In this document: in pieces, positions 1 through 5,115 of the stretch
Position numbering within the stretch: position 1 is the first letter of the stretch
Layout of the letters: every line of letters starts with the position of its first letter
Source of the DNA: Chloroflexota bacterium
GTDB taxonomy: Bacteria; Chloroflexota; Dehalococcoidia; UBA2979
DNA length: 5,995 bases
Direction of reading: 5' to 3'
Assembly: GCA_009843585.1 (NCBI GenBank)
Contig: VYDC01000065.1
Coordinates: 1-5,995 of the forward strand
Program-made: the position numbers and the translations under genes
Notes under the pieces: model-generated
Databases searched by the model: none
The model's input: only the letters and a program-made list of their open reading frames with translations
What the model was told of the DNA's origin: nothing

Positions 1-1
1 C

Positions 2-511
2 GCGCTGATGGGGATGCGCGCCGCGACCTTCTGGGGCGGCCGCGCGGGCAACGAGGAGTTCATCCGCCGCGTCAAGGAGCAGATCGGGGAGATCCCGCTC
101 ACCACCGGTGCGACGGCCTGCGTCGACGCGCTGAACACGCTCGGCAGCAGGCGGCTCGGCGTCCTCACCCCCTACCAGCCCATCGGCGACGAGAACGTGC
201 ACGCCTTCTTCACCGACATGGGCTTCGAGGTCCGCAAGATCGTCGGCCTGAAGTGCGCCACCGCGACCTCGATCGCGCACACGCCCCGCTCCGACGTCTT
301 CGCCGCCGTGCGCGAGCTCGACGCGGCCGGCGTGGACGCGATCGTGCAGGTCGGGACGAACCTCTCCGCCGTCGACATCTTCCCGACGCTCGAGCGCCAG
401 CTCGGCAAGCCCGTGATCCCCATCAACGTCGCGAACGCCTGGCACACGCTGCGGACGCTCGGCATCCAGGACCAGATGTCCGGGATGGGCCTGCTCTTCG
501 AGGAGCACTAG
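2..511 (+). CDS. Asp/Glu racemase / arylmalonate decarboxylase superfamily protein (5' partial)
   Basis: The frame is open to the left edge, so the N-terminal part and the true start lie outside the window; the ATG at 8 is probably internal. About 169 residues of a family usually near 240 remain. It aligns along its whole length with the paralogue encoded at 4327-5100: IPLTTGA matches VPAVTTA, GVLTPYQP matches ALATPYHD, LGKPVIPIN matches TGKPVVTSN, and both end in a short LL..EH tail. Relatives isomerise, racemise or decarboxylate small dicarboxylic acids using two opposed cysteines. Here both positions differ by alignment. The first is Ala (AATFWGG, against GCTAGSM in the paralogue) and the second is Gly (QVGTNLS, against ISCTDFA). 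The protein therefore probably belongs to a non-two-cysteine branch, and its substrate cannot be given. It converges on the ATPase-like gene that ends at 588. Family assignment is firm; function is open. Confidence 0.85.
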   Translation, partial: ALMGMRAATFWGGRAGNEEFIRRVKEQIGEIPLTTGATACVDALNTLGSRRLGVLTPYQPIGDENVHAFFTDMGFEVRKIVGLKCATATSIAHTPRSDVFAAVRELDAAGVDAIVQVGTNLSAVDIFPTLERQLGKPVIPINVANAWHTLRTLGIQDQMSGMGLLFEEH

Positions 512-522
512 AGAACGCTCCA

Positions 523-556
523 GCCCGGCGGGCCGGGGGGTCGATCCCCGCCGGGC
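523..556. terminator. GC-rich hairpin between convergent genes, candidate bidirectional terminator
   Basis: Perfect inverted repeat with 10-base arms, GCCCGGCGGG at 523-532 and its complement at 547-556, around a 14-base loop. It begins 12 bases after the stop of the left-edge gene and lies 31 bases beyond the end of the oppositely oriented ATPase-like gene. That is where a shared terminator is expected. No T-tract follows on either strand, so intrinsic termination is inferred from position and stem strength. Confidence 0.5.
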
Positions 557-587
557 GTGCCGGCACCCGCCGCGGGCGCGGCGCCCT

Positions 588-1262
588 CTACTCCGGAAGC
601 CGCCGGCGGAAGCCGTCGGCGAGGCGCGCCAGCAGCCCGGCGCGGTGCGCGAGCAGCGAGGGCTCGCCGACGACCTCGAAGCGATCGCTCGCCTCGTCCC
701 AGCGGTGCAGGAGGCTCGCGGCGACGGCCCCGTCTCCGGCGCCGGTCACCTCGTAGAGCCCGGCGACGACGCGTCGCGTCGGCTCGCGCCAGTCGGGTCC
801 CAGGCTGCGGATGTGCACCGCGTAGTCGACGAGCGCCGCGTGCCCGGCCGGCACCTCGTTCTGCCCGATGACGATCGAGAAGGCCTCCTCGAGCCCGTCG
901 GCGTGGAGCGCCGTGGCGAGCGAGAAGCCGCCGCCTCGCAGGGCCTCGAAGACGCGCCGCACCGGTTCGCCCCAGAGGTAGTGGGCCATGGGCGCCTGCG
1001 CTATCTCGTGCATCACCAGGTAGCCGCCGTCCGGCGGGTCCGGGATGCCGAGGTCCGGCTTCTCGGTCGAGAGCTCGTGGATCGGCGTGCCCTCCGGCGC
1101 ATGGTCGAGCGCCGCGAGCATCGTCGTCGTCTTTCCCGCAAGGCGCGGGCGCGCGAAGACGAGCAGCGCGAGCCGCTCGCTCGCGGCCGCAGCCAGCGTC
1201 GCCGCCATCTCCGGCGACATGGTGCGGTTCGAGACAAGGTCCCGCAGGTCCGGTTGCGCCAT
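588..1262 (-). CDS. Small stand-alone P-loop ATPase-like protein related to type II/IV secretion (PilT/GspE/VirB11) ATPases
   Basis: 224 residues from the ATG at 1262. The same frame also opens at a TTG at 1277, but a G-rich purine run abuts that codon with no spacing, so the ATG is preferred, although no clear Shine-Dalgarno precedes it. The region around residues 14-50 resembles the stretch before and through the Walker A of CpaF/PilT-type ATPases: MSPEMA, a hydrophobic strand, then RPRLAGKT (38-45). The first Walker glycine is Arg, while GKT is intact. YLVMHEI (81-87, Glu86) could be the Walker B or Asp-box equivalent, and SLATALHADG (114-123) matches the His-box strand. The N-terminal domain and the CxxC region of full-length secretion ATPases are missing; the family is normally 340 residues or more. 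No pilin, secretin or inner-membrane platform gene is nearby. No signal peptide or membrane segment is seen. It lies downstream of the sulfur cassette but is separated from it by two hairpins. Confidence 0.75.
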   Translation of the reverse strand: MAQPDLRDLVSNRTMSPEMAATLAAAASERLALLVFARPRLAGKTTTMLAALDHAPEGTPIHELSTEKPDLGIPDPPDGGYLVMHEIAQAPMAHYLWGEPVRRVFEALRGGGFSLATALHADGLEEAFSIVIGQNEVPAGHAALVDYAVHIRSLGPDWREPTRRVVAGLYEVTGAGDGAVAASLLHRWDEASDRFEVVGEPSLLAHRAGLLARLADGFRRRLPE

Positions 1263-1349
1263 GTGCCCCGCTCGCAACTCCCCCCGAAGCCCGGAGGCGC
1301 CGCAGCCGGCCTCGCGATCACCCCGGCTGCCGCGGGGTCCACGTTAAGC

Positions 1350-1380
1350 GGGGCCCCGCGCGCCATGCACGCGGGGCCCC
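1350..1380 (-). terminator. Strong hairpin downstream of the sulfur cassette
   Basis: Perfect 11-base arms, GGGGCCCCGCG at 1350-1360 and its complement at 1370-1380, with a 9-base loop. It starts 38 bases past the stop of the rhodanese lipoprotein gene. Only a weak T pair (GCTTAACG) follows on the minus strand. It probably ends or attenuates transcription of the sulfur cassette before the ATPase-like gene. Confidence 0.6.
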
Positions 1381-1382
1381 CA

Positions 1383-1402
1383 ACGGCGGTCCGGGCCGCC
1401 GT
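1383..1402 (-). terminator. Second hairpin, in tandem with the 1350-1380 stem
   Basis: Perfect 7-base arms, ACGGCGG at 1383-1389 and CCGCCGT at 1396-1402, with a 6-base loop. It lies 16 bases after the rhodanese lipoprotein stop and is the first of two consecutive stems in that gene's direction. It has no T-tract. Two adjacent stems at one gene end favour a termination or 3'-end stabilising role over chance. Confidence 0.45.
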
Positions 1403-1417
1403 GTTGCGCCGGTCCCG

Positions 1418-2383
1418 CTAGGAGTCGATGGGCGAATCCTGGCGGTTGCCGTACTCGACCCACGACCCGTCGTAGACGCGCACGTCGTCGTAGCCGAGGA
1501 GATCCTTCAGCACGAACCACGTGTGCGTCGCGCGCACTGCCGTCTGGCAGAGCGTGTAGACGGTGTTGCCCGCGACGACGCCCTCGCCCTCGTAGAGCTT
1601 CCTGAGCTCGTCGGCGGGCAGGAAGCGACCGTCGTCGGCGAGAGCCCGGCTCCACTCGACGTTCACCGACTCGGGGATGTGCCCGCCGCGGTCGGCCCGC
1701 ACGTCGCGCCCGGCGTACTCCTCGGGCGATCGCGCGTCGCAGACCAGCACGCTCGGGTCCTCGATGGAGGCGATGATCTCATCCCACCCCGCGATGATGT
1801 CCTCGTTCGGATCCGAGCTGAAGGCGTACTCCGCCGCGGCGCGGCTCGACGCCGCCGTGCTCACCCGGCGGCCCTCCGACTCCCAGAGCGGGAAGTCGCC
1901 GTCGAGCAGCCGGGTGTCCTCGTGCCCGTACACGGCGAGCACCCAGAGGCCGCGCGAGCCCCAGATCGATCCGCGCGCGTCGTAGAAGACGATCGTCGTG
2001 TCGGCGGTCGCCCCGATCGCGCCGAGCTCGGTCGCCACGTCGGCGGCCGGCGGGATGAGCCCGGGCACGCCGTCGATCTCGACCTGGAACGCGCTGCGCG
2101 GTATCTGCACCGCCCCCGGGATGTGCCCGGCGGCGTAGTCGTCGGCGCTGCGCAGGTCGATGAGCAGCACCGAGTCGTTGTCGAGGTTGTCCTCGATCCA
2201 CTGCGTGGTGACCAGCCTCGACGTGTCGTGGTAGCCGCGCTCGTCGAGGCCGGTGACGGCGAGCTCGTCATCGCCGCCGCAGGAGGCGACGAGCGCCGCT
2301 CCGGCGAGCGCGGCCAGCGCCACCAATCCGGCCGTGCGGCCCCAGAACCTCGATACTCGTCTCATCCGGCGGGTTCTCCCCAT
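1418..2383 (-). CDS. Predicted lipoprotein with two rhodanese domains (thiosulfate/3-mercaptopyruvate sulfurtransferase family)
   Basis: 321 residues; the ATG at 2383 has GAGGA five bases upstream. The N-terminus is a lipoprotein signal: Arg-rich start, hydrophobic core at about residues 18-33, then VASC with Cys35 as the predicted lipidated residue, followed by a polar GGDDE stretch. The protein is therefore expected outside the cytoplasmic membrane. Two rhodanese domains follow. The N-terminal one (about 57-175) has RSADDYAAGHIPGA, with Asp135 at the place of a catalytic Cys, as usual for the inactive half of tandem enzymes. The C-terminal one (about 195-313) has the active loop CQTAVRA with Cys279, and DGSWVEYG near the end. 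The family moves sulfane sulfur from thiosulfate or 3-mercaptopyruvate to an acceptor; the donor cannot be decided from the loop alone. Most tandem rhodaneses are cytosolic, so the lipoprotein form next to a YeeE channel and a TusA gene suggests sulfur handling at the cell surface. Confidence 0.92.
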   Translation of the reverse strand: MGRTRRMRRVSRFWGRTAGLVALAALAGAALVASCGGDDELAVTGLDERGYHDTSRLVTTQWIEDNLDNDSVLLIDLRSADDYAAGHIPGAVQIPRSAFQVEIDGVPGLIPPAADVATELGAIGATADTTIVFYDARGSIWGSRGLWVLAVYGHEDTRLLDGDFPLWESEGRRVSTAASSRAAAEYAFSSDPNEDIIAGWDEIIASIEDPSVLVCDARSPEEYAGRDVRADRGGHIPESVNVEWSRALADDGRFLPADELRKLYEGEGVVAGNTVYTLCQTAVRATHTWFVLKDLLGYDDVRVYDGSWVEYGNRQDSPIDS

Positions 2384-2477
2384 CTGATTCCTCGCTCTCT
2401 CCGGATTCTCTGTCCGGTTCTCGCCCGTTCCGTGCGGCCCTTCTTCCGACCGCGTTCACACAGTTGCGGCGCCGCCT
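2384..2477 (-). other. Non-coding gap between TusA and rhodanese lipoprotein genes
   Basis: 94 bases without a gene. A GCGGCGCCGC palindrome (2466-2475) lies directly after the TusA stop. Nearer the lipoprotein gene, CCGGA and TCCGG form a 5-base stem with a 7-base loop (2403-2419). The gap ends in the lipoprotein Shine-Dalgarno GAGGA (2389-2393). No convincing -35/-10 pair was found, so co-transcription with the upstream genes remains likely. The gap is long enough for a secondary promoter or an mRNA processing site. Confidence 0.4.
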
Positions 2478-2735
2478 CTAGCCGGAGCCATCCGGCGCGG
2501 CGCTGAAGATGCGGATCTCCCACTCCCCGGGGCGGCGCTCGCTGATCTCGCAGCCGTAGCCGCGCTTCATCGCCTCGGGCGGGATCGTCGAGAGCGCGGG
2601 CGGGTGATCGGTGAGCACCGTCAGCTCCGGCACGCCCGGCCGCACGTCGTCCAGCTCGCGGTTGGTGCGCAGCATCGGGTAGGGACATATCTCGCCCCGC
2701 ACGTCCAGCACCGGCACCTCGCTACTCGCGGTCAT
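2478..2735 (-). CDS. TusA-family sulfur carrier protein
   Basis: 85 residues, the usual size for the family. It shows the TusA pattern LDVRGEICPYPM, with catalytic Cys17 in CPYP (17-20). TusA proteins carry a persulfide on this cysteine and pass sulfur in the cytoplasm; those beside YeeE/YedE channels (YeeD/TsuB type) take part in thiosulfate use or related sulfur metabolism. A second cysteine, Cys62 (GYGCEIS), sits in the later beta-strand region. The ATG at 2735 overlaps the TGA of the upstream TusA-like frame by four bases (ATGA), and a good Shine-Dalgarno (AGGGAGG, about 2742-2749) lies six bases before it. Translation is therefore probably coupled to the upstream gene. 94 bases without a gene separate it from the rhodanese lipoprotein. 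There is no sign that it is one of the tRNA-thiolation TusA proteins, since no TusBCDE genes are nearby. Confidence 0.92.
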   Translation of the reverse strand: MTASSEVPVLDVRGEICPYPMLRTNRELDDVRPGVPELTVLTDHPPALSTIPPEAMKRGYGCEISERRPGEWEIRIFSAAPDGSG

Positions 2736-4272
2736 CGGCTTCCCTCCCTCTCATCGGACTCCGTCCCTGCGGGCGTGAGGCGCAGCGCCCGCGTCCCGTT
2801 CGTCGGCGGCTCGACGCGGCACCTGAGCCCGCGCTGCGCCGCCGCCGGCAGCACGTAGGTGGCGACCACGTCCAGGTCGGTGAGGATGCGCGCCCCGGCG
2901 CCACCCGCGGCGCGCTCGACCGCCTGGTGCGCGGCGTGCATCTGCTCGGCGGCCGGCCGGCCCCGCAGGTCCAGGATCTCCACCTCCGGGCGACTGCGCA
3001 CGCGAACCTCCGGTTGAAGGCGGTCACCGCGGCGGCGCCGACCGCCAGCGCGGCGGCGTAGATCCATCCGTTCAGGGCGAGCGAGGGGATGGCCGAGAAG
3101 AAGGCGCCCAGGGTGCAGCCGAGGCCGAGGCCGGCCCCGTAGCCCATCACCAGGCCGCCGGCGAGAGACTGCACGTAGCGCCGGGGCCCCCGCGGGACGC
3201 GCGGGCGGAACTCCCGCGCCAGCAGCGCCGCCGTGAAGGCCCCGGCGACGATGCCGACGTTGAGCATGAAGGCGTCGCTGAACCAGCTGCCCTCGACGAA
3301 GCGCGGGACGCAGCCGGGGATGTCGCTGATCCCCTGCAGCTCGCCCACTCCCGCGCCGAGCGTCGCGGAGAGGTCGGAGGTCCAGCGCGAGAGCTCGCCG
3401 ACGACGCCGAGCGGGCGGTAGCGGATGAAGAGCACGATGTTCACCGCGGCGAGGGCGATGCCCCCGACGAGCGGCGTCCACTCGTCCCGGAAGACGCGCC
3501 GGGCGAGGCCGGAGAGCGTCGTCCCCGGCGGCTGCGCCGCGGGCGCTGCGCTCACGACCGGGATCGTGACGACGGTGCCCCGGAATCCGCGCCGCTCCCA
3601 CCAGGAGACGGCGTAGAAGGCGAGCCCGAAGAGCGCGAGCGTCACCAGGATCGTGCCGGTGTAGGTGAGATCGGTGGGCAGCCACGAGATCCGGTCGGTG
3701 CTGATCTGGTTGTCCCACCACCAGTTCCAGGTGCGGTTGAGGGCGTAGAGCCCGAGCAGCACGCCGCCGATCGCGACCCAGGATCCGAGGTAGCCCTCGC
3801 CCATGCGGTAGAGCGAGCCGCTCACGCAGCCGCCGGAGAGCACCATGCCGAAGCCGAAGAGCAGCCCGCCGAGCACCGTCGCGATGCCGAGCGGCAGGAT
3901 GTGCGCGTCGGCGGGGATCACGCCGCTCCCGGGGTTGGGGACCACCGTCGCCATGATCATCGCGAAGCCGATGGAGCCGACGGCGAGGCCTGCGATGATG
4001 CCGCGCATCATCCGCCCCTGGCGCATCAGGAAGAGGTCGCGGAAGCCGGCGACGAAGCAGAAGCGGCTGCGCTGGCTGATGGCGCCGAAGGCGACGCCCG
4101 CCACCCAGAAGACCGGCCACGCCGCGTCGACGCGGAGGGCGAGCAGGTAGACGGCGGCGAGGCCCGCGATGGCGAGCAGGCCCGTGACCGTGAAGCGGTC
4201 CAGGGCGGGGCGATGGGTCAGGATGGCACTCACGCGGGAAATGTTGGCATAGTCGACTAACTTACGCAACAT
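2722..4272 (-). CDS. YeeE/YedE-family (TsuA-like) membrane transporter for thiosulfate or another sulfur compound; 3' end probably out of frame
   Basis: The uninterrupted frame gives 516 residues, but only about the first 420 read as protein: a polytopic membrane protein of the YeeE/YedE family, usually 350-400 residues. The three family cysteine motifs are present: SRFCFVAGFRD (Cys72), LSGGCVSGSLYRMGEG (Cys149) and GLGCTLGAFFSAIPS (Cys386). In TsuA, three such cysteines line the path by which thiosulfate is taken up. Hydrophobic segments occur at about 28-46, 52-66, 90-112, 127-148, 163-178, 206-224, 268-284, 338-352, 368-392 and 402-418. An extra Cys321 (DIPGC) lies in a loop. After Asn420 (3013) the frame turns into Arg/Ser-rich sequence typical of an out-of-frame read, while the -1 frame encodes a TusA-like domain. 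ATG at 4272 and GTG at 4233 (codon 14) are both possible starts; neither has a clear Shine-Dalgarno, and the first 13 codons overlap an operator-like dyad cluster. It heads the sulfur cassette. Confidence 0.85.
   Translation of the reverse strand: MLRKLVDYANISRVSAILTHRPALDRFTVTGLLAIAGLAAVYLLALRVDAAWPVFWVAGVAFGAISQRSRFCFVAGFRDLFLMRQGRMMRGIIAGLAVGSIGFAMIMATVVPNPGSGVIPADAHILPLGIATVLGGLLFGFGMVLSGGCVSGSLYRMGEGYLGSWVAIGGVLLGLYALNRTWNWWWDNQISTDRISWLPTDLTYTGTILVTLALFGLAFYAVSWWERRGFRGTVVTIPVVSAAPAAQPPGTTLSGLARRVFRDEWTPLVGGIALAAVNIVLFIRYRPLGVVGELSRWTSDLSATLGAGVGELQGISDIPGCVPRFVEGSWFSDAFMLNVGIVAGAFTAALLAREFRPRVPRGPRRYVQSLAGGLVMGYGAGLGLGCTLGAFFSAIPSLALNGWIYAAALAVGAAAVTAFNRRFACAVARRWRSWTCGAGRPPSRCTPRTRRSSAPRVAPGRASSPTWTWSPPTCCRRRRSAGSGAASSRRRTGRGRCASRPQGRSPMRGREADDRE
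2732..3001 (-). CDS. TusA-like protein or domain lacking the CPxP cysteine
   Basis: 89 residues if started at the GTG at 3001, which has a GGAGG (3007-3011) five bases upstream. It aligns with the following TusA: VEILDLRG matches VPVLDVRG, then a helix-like stretch, RILTDLD matches TVLTDHP, and QRGLRCRVE matches KRGYGCEIS. The position of CPYP instead reads RPAAEQ, so the sulfur-carrying cysteine is absent, whereas the second cysteine (Cys61) is kept. The stop TGA (2732-2734) overlaps the ATG of the true TusA gene as ATGA, which supports this frame as the real one here. The whole stretch overlaps the 3' extension of the YeeE frame. It may be a separate small gene, or the C-terminal domain of a YeeE-TusA fusion whose frame is broken near 3013. 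It could be a structural or docking partner; it cannot act as a normal persulfide carrier through CPxP. Confidence 0.7.
   Translation of the reverse strand: MRSRPEVEILDLRGRPAAEQMHAAHQAVERAAGGAGARILTDLDVVATYVLPAAAQRGLRCRVEPPTNGTRALRLTPAGTESDEREGSR
3007..3011 (-). promoter_or_regulatory. Shine-Dalgarno (GGAGG) for the GTG at 3001
   Basis: GGAGG followed by TTCGC and then GTG (2999-3001) is an ideal ribosome-binding arrangement. It is the main evidence that the TusA-like frame may be translated as its own protein rather than only as part of a fusion. In this GC-rich DNA such a motif can arise by chance inside coding sequence. Confidence 0.5.
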
Positions 4273-4286
4273 TACCGCGGTTGCGT
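4240..4286 (-). promoter_or_regulatory. Cluster of overlapping dyads, likely operator/promoter of the sulfur cassette
   Basis: This AT-rich island in very GC-rich DNA holds three inverted repeats. AATGTTG (4240-4246) pairs with CAACATT (4267-4273); ACGCAAC (4264-4270) pairs with GTTGCGT (4280-4286); and TAGTCGACTA (4250-4259) is a perfect 10-base palindrome between them. The GTTG/CAAC half-site thus occurs three times. The site lies between the racemase-family gene and the body of the YeeE gene. TAGTCGACTA has the GT-CG-AC core seen in many GntR-type operators, but no regulator is encoded in the window. A weak -35/-10 pair can be drawn on the minus strand (TTGCGT at 4264-4269, CAACAT at 4241-4246, 17-base spacer); it would put transcription start close to the GTG at 4233. 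Confidence 0.55.
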
Positions 4287-4312
4287 GAGCCCGGGCGAGC
4301 GACCACCCCGCC

Positions 4313-4327
4313 GCGCCGGCCCGGCGC
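4313..4327 (-). terminator. Short GC hairpin at the end of the racemase-family gene
   Basis: GCGCCG at 4313-4318 and CGGCGC at 4322-4327 form a 6-base stem with a 3-base loop that overlaps the last base of the racemase-family stop codon. It has no T-tract. It may limit read-through from the two-enzyme unit into the sulfur cassette, consistent with that cassette having its own control region, but short GC stems are common at this base composition. Confidence 0.3.
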
Positions 4328-5100
4328 TAGTGCTCGCGCAGGAGCGCGCCGAGGCCCTCGAATCGCCCCTCGTCCCCGGCGGCGCGCAGCGCCGCCCAGA
4401 AGGTGGCCTGGTTGCTGGTCACGACCGGCTTGCCGGTGCTGGACTCGATCTCCTCGATGAGCGGGAGCGTCGCGAAGTCGGTGCAGCTGATGAGGAGCGC
4501 CTCCGCCTCCGGCCGGTCCACCGCGAGCGCGTGCCGCCGCACGGCATCGAGGTCGACGCGCGCGATCTCGACGTACTCGTGGGGCCCGCCCGAGCCGATG
4601 CCGAGGCCGGCCATCGCCACGACCTCGATGCCGTTCGCGCTCAGGAACTCGCGCTCGTGCTGGTTCAGCGCGTCGTGGTAGGGCGTCGCGAGCGCGACGC
4701 GGCTCGCGCCGAGCGAGCGCAGCGCGTACACCAGCGAGGCCGCCGTCGTCACCGCCGGCACCCCCGTCCGCTCCCGGACGAAGTCGCCGAGCGCCGTCAT
4801 CGGATCCGTCATCGAGCCGGCGGTGCAGCCGTAGGCGATGACGTCGACGGAGGCCTGCTGGAGATCGGAGGAGGCGCGCCCGACGTCGGCGTAGAGCGCG
4901 GCGAGCCCCGCCTCGCTCGCCGTGTCCGTGTGGAGCGGCATCCGCGTCGTGTGCACGCTCACGCCGTCGGGGGCCATGAGCTGCCACTCCGCCTCGTTCG
5001 CGGTGTTGGTCGGCGGCACGATCAGCCCGAGCCGGGCGCGCGTCCCGTAGACCATCCGGGGGCGTCCCTGCGGAAGGACGCCCGGCGCCGCCTCGACCAT
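4327..5100 (-). CDS. Asp/Glu racemase superfamily enzyme, maleate isomerase / arylmalonate decarboxylase-like
   Basis: 257 residues. The fold is a duplicated alpha/beta unit with one cysteine in each half: Cys92 in YGCTAGSM and Cys206 in ISCTDFATLP. Both are present, as in maleate cis-trans isomerases and Asp/Glu racemases; arylmalonate decarboxylase keeps only the second. Other family marks are GLIVPPTNT (25-33), with an Asn that binds substrate carboxylate in relatives, ATPYHD (138-143) and TGKPVVTSNQATFWAALR (222-239). It is cytoplasmic, with no signal peptide. The ATG at 5100 is chosen because GAGGGGAGG (5107-5115) lies six bases upstream; this gives a 15-residue extension before a second possible start at 5055, where family proteins usually begin. 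It follows the isocitrate lyase-family gene by 13 bases, so the two are probably one transcript. The likely role is isomerising, racemising or decarboxylating a small dicarboxylic acid linked to that lyase. The substrate is not decidable from sequence. Confidence 0.88.
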   Translation of the reverse strand: MVEAAPGVLPQGRPRMVYGTRARLGLIVPPTNTANEAEWQLMAPDGVSVHTTRMPLHTDTASEAGLAALYADVGRASSDLQQASVDVIAYGCTAGSMTDPMTALGDFVRERTGVPAVTTAASLVYALRSLGASRVALATPYHDALNQHEREFLSANGIEVVAMAGLGIGSGGPHEYVEIARVDLDAVRRHALAVDRPEAEALLISCTDFATLPLIEEIESSTGKPVVTSNQATFWAALRAAGDEGRFEGLGALLREH

Positions 5101-5106
5101 CTGCGG

Positions 5107-5115
5107 CCTCCCCTC
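5107..5115 (-). promoter_or_regulatory. Shine-Dalgarno for the racemase-family gene, overlapping the upstream stop
   Basis: GAGGGGAGG lies six bases before the ATG at 5100 and runs into the TGA (5114-5116) of the lyase gene. Its position supports the 5100 start over the internal ATG at 5055, and suggests translational coupling of the two enzymes. Confidence 0.6.

Noticed and set aside
557..566. Palindrome GTGCCGGCAC
   Set aside because: Ten bases with no spacer, in a GC-rich stretch between convergent gene ends. Chance is likely, and no partner site was found.
1321..1337. CCCCG/CGGGG inverted repeat upstream of the ATPase-like gene
   Set aside because: Only five-base GC arms, expected by chance at this composition.
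645..1421. Plus-strand open frame of 258 codons opposite the ATPase-like gene
   Set aside because: Arg-rich shadow with no motif; it also runs through the tandem hairpins. The minus-strand frame has GKT and His-box-like motifs.
1523..2506. Long plus-strand open frame opposite the rhodanese lipoprotein gene
   Set aside because: The translation is Arg/Val/Pro-rich without recognisable motifs, and the opposite strand encodes a clear tandem rhodanese with signal peptide and active site. It is a GC-rich shadow frame.
3010..3018. Programmed -1 frameshift slippery site at the YeeE/TusA-like junction
   Set aside because: No X XXY YYZ heptamer or A/T-rich run is present around the switch, so a programmed event is not supported, although the frame change itself is real in this sequence.
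3020..4120. Upstream part of the -1 frame that later encodes the TusA-like domain
   Set aside because: Before about 3013 this frame is dense in Arg/Pro and mirrors the YeeE membrane frame; only its last part is credible coding sequence.
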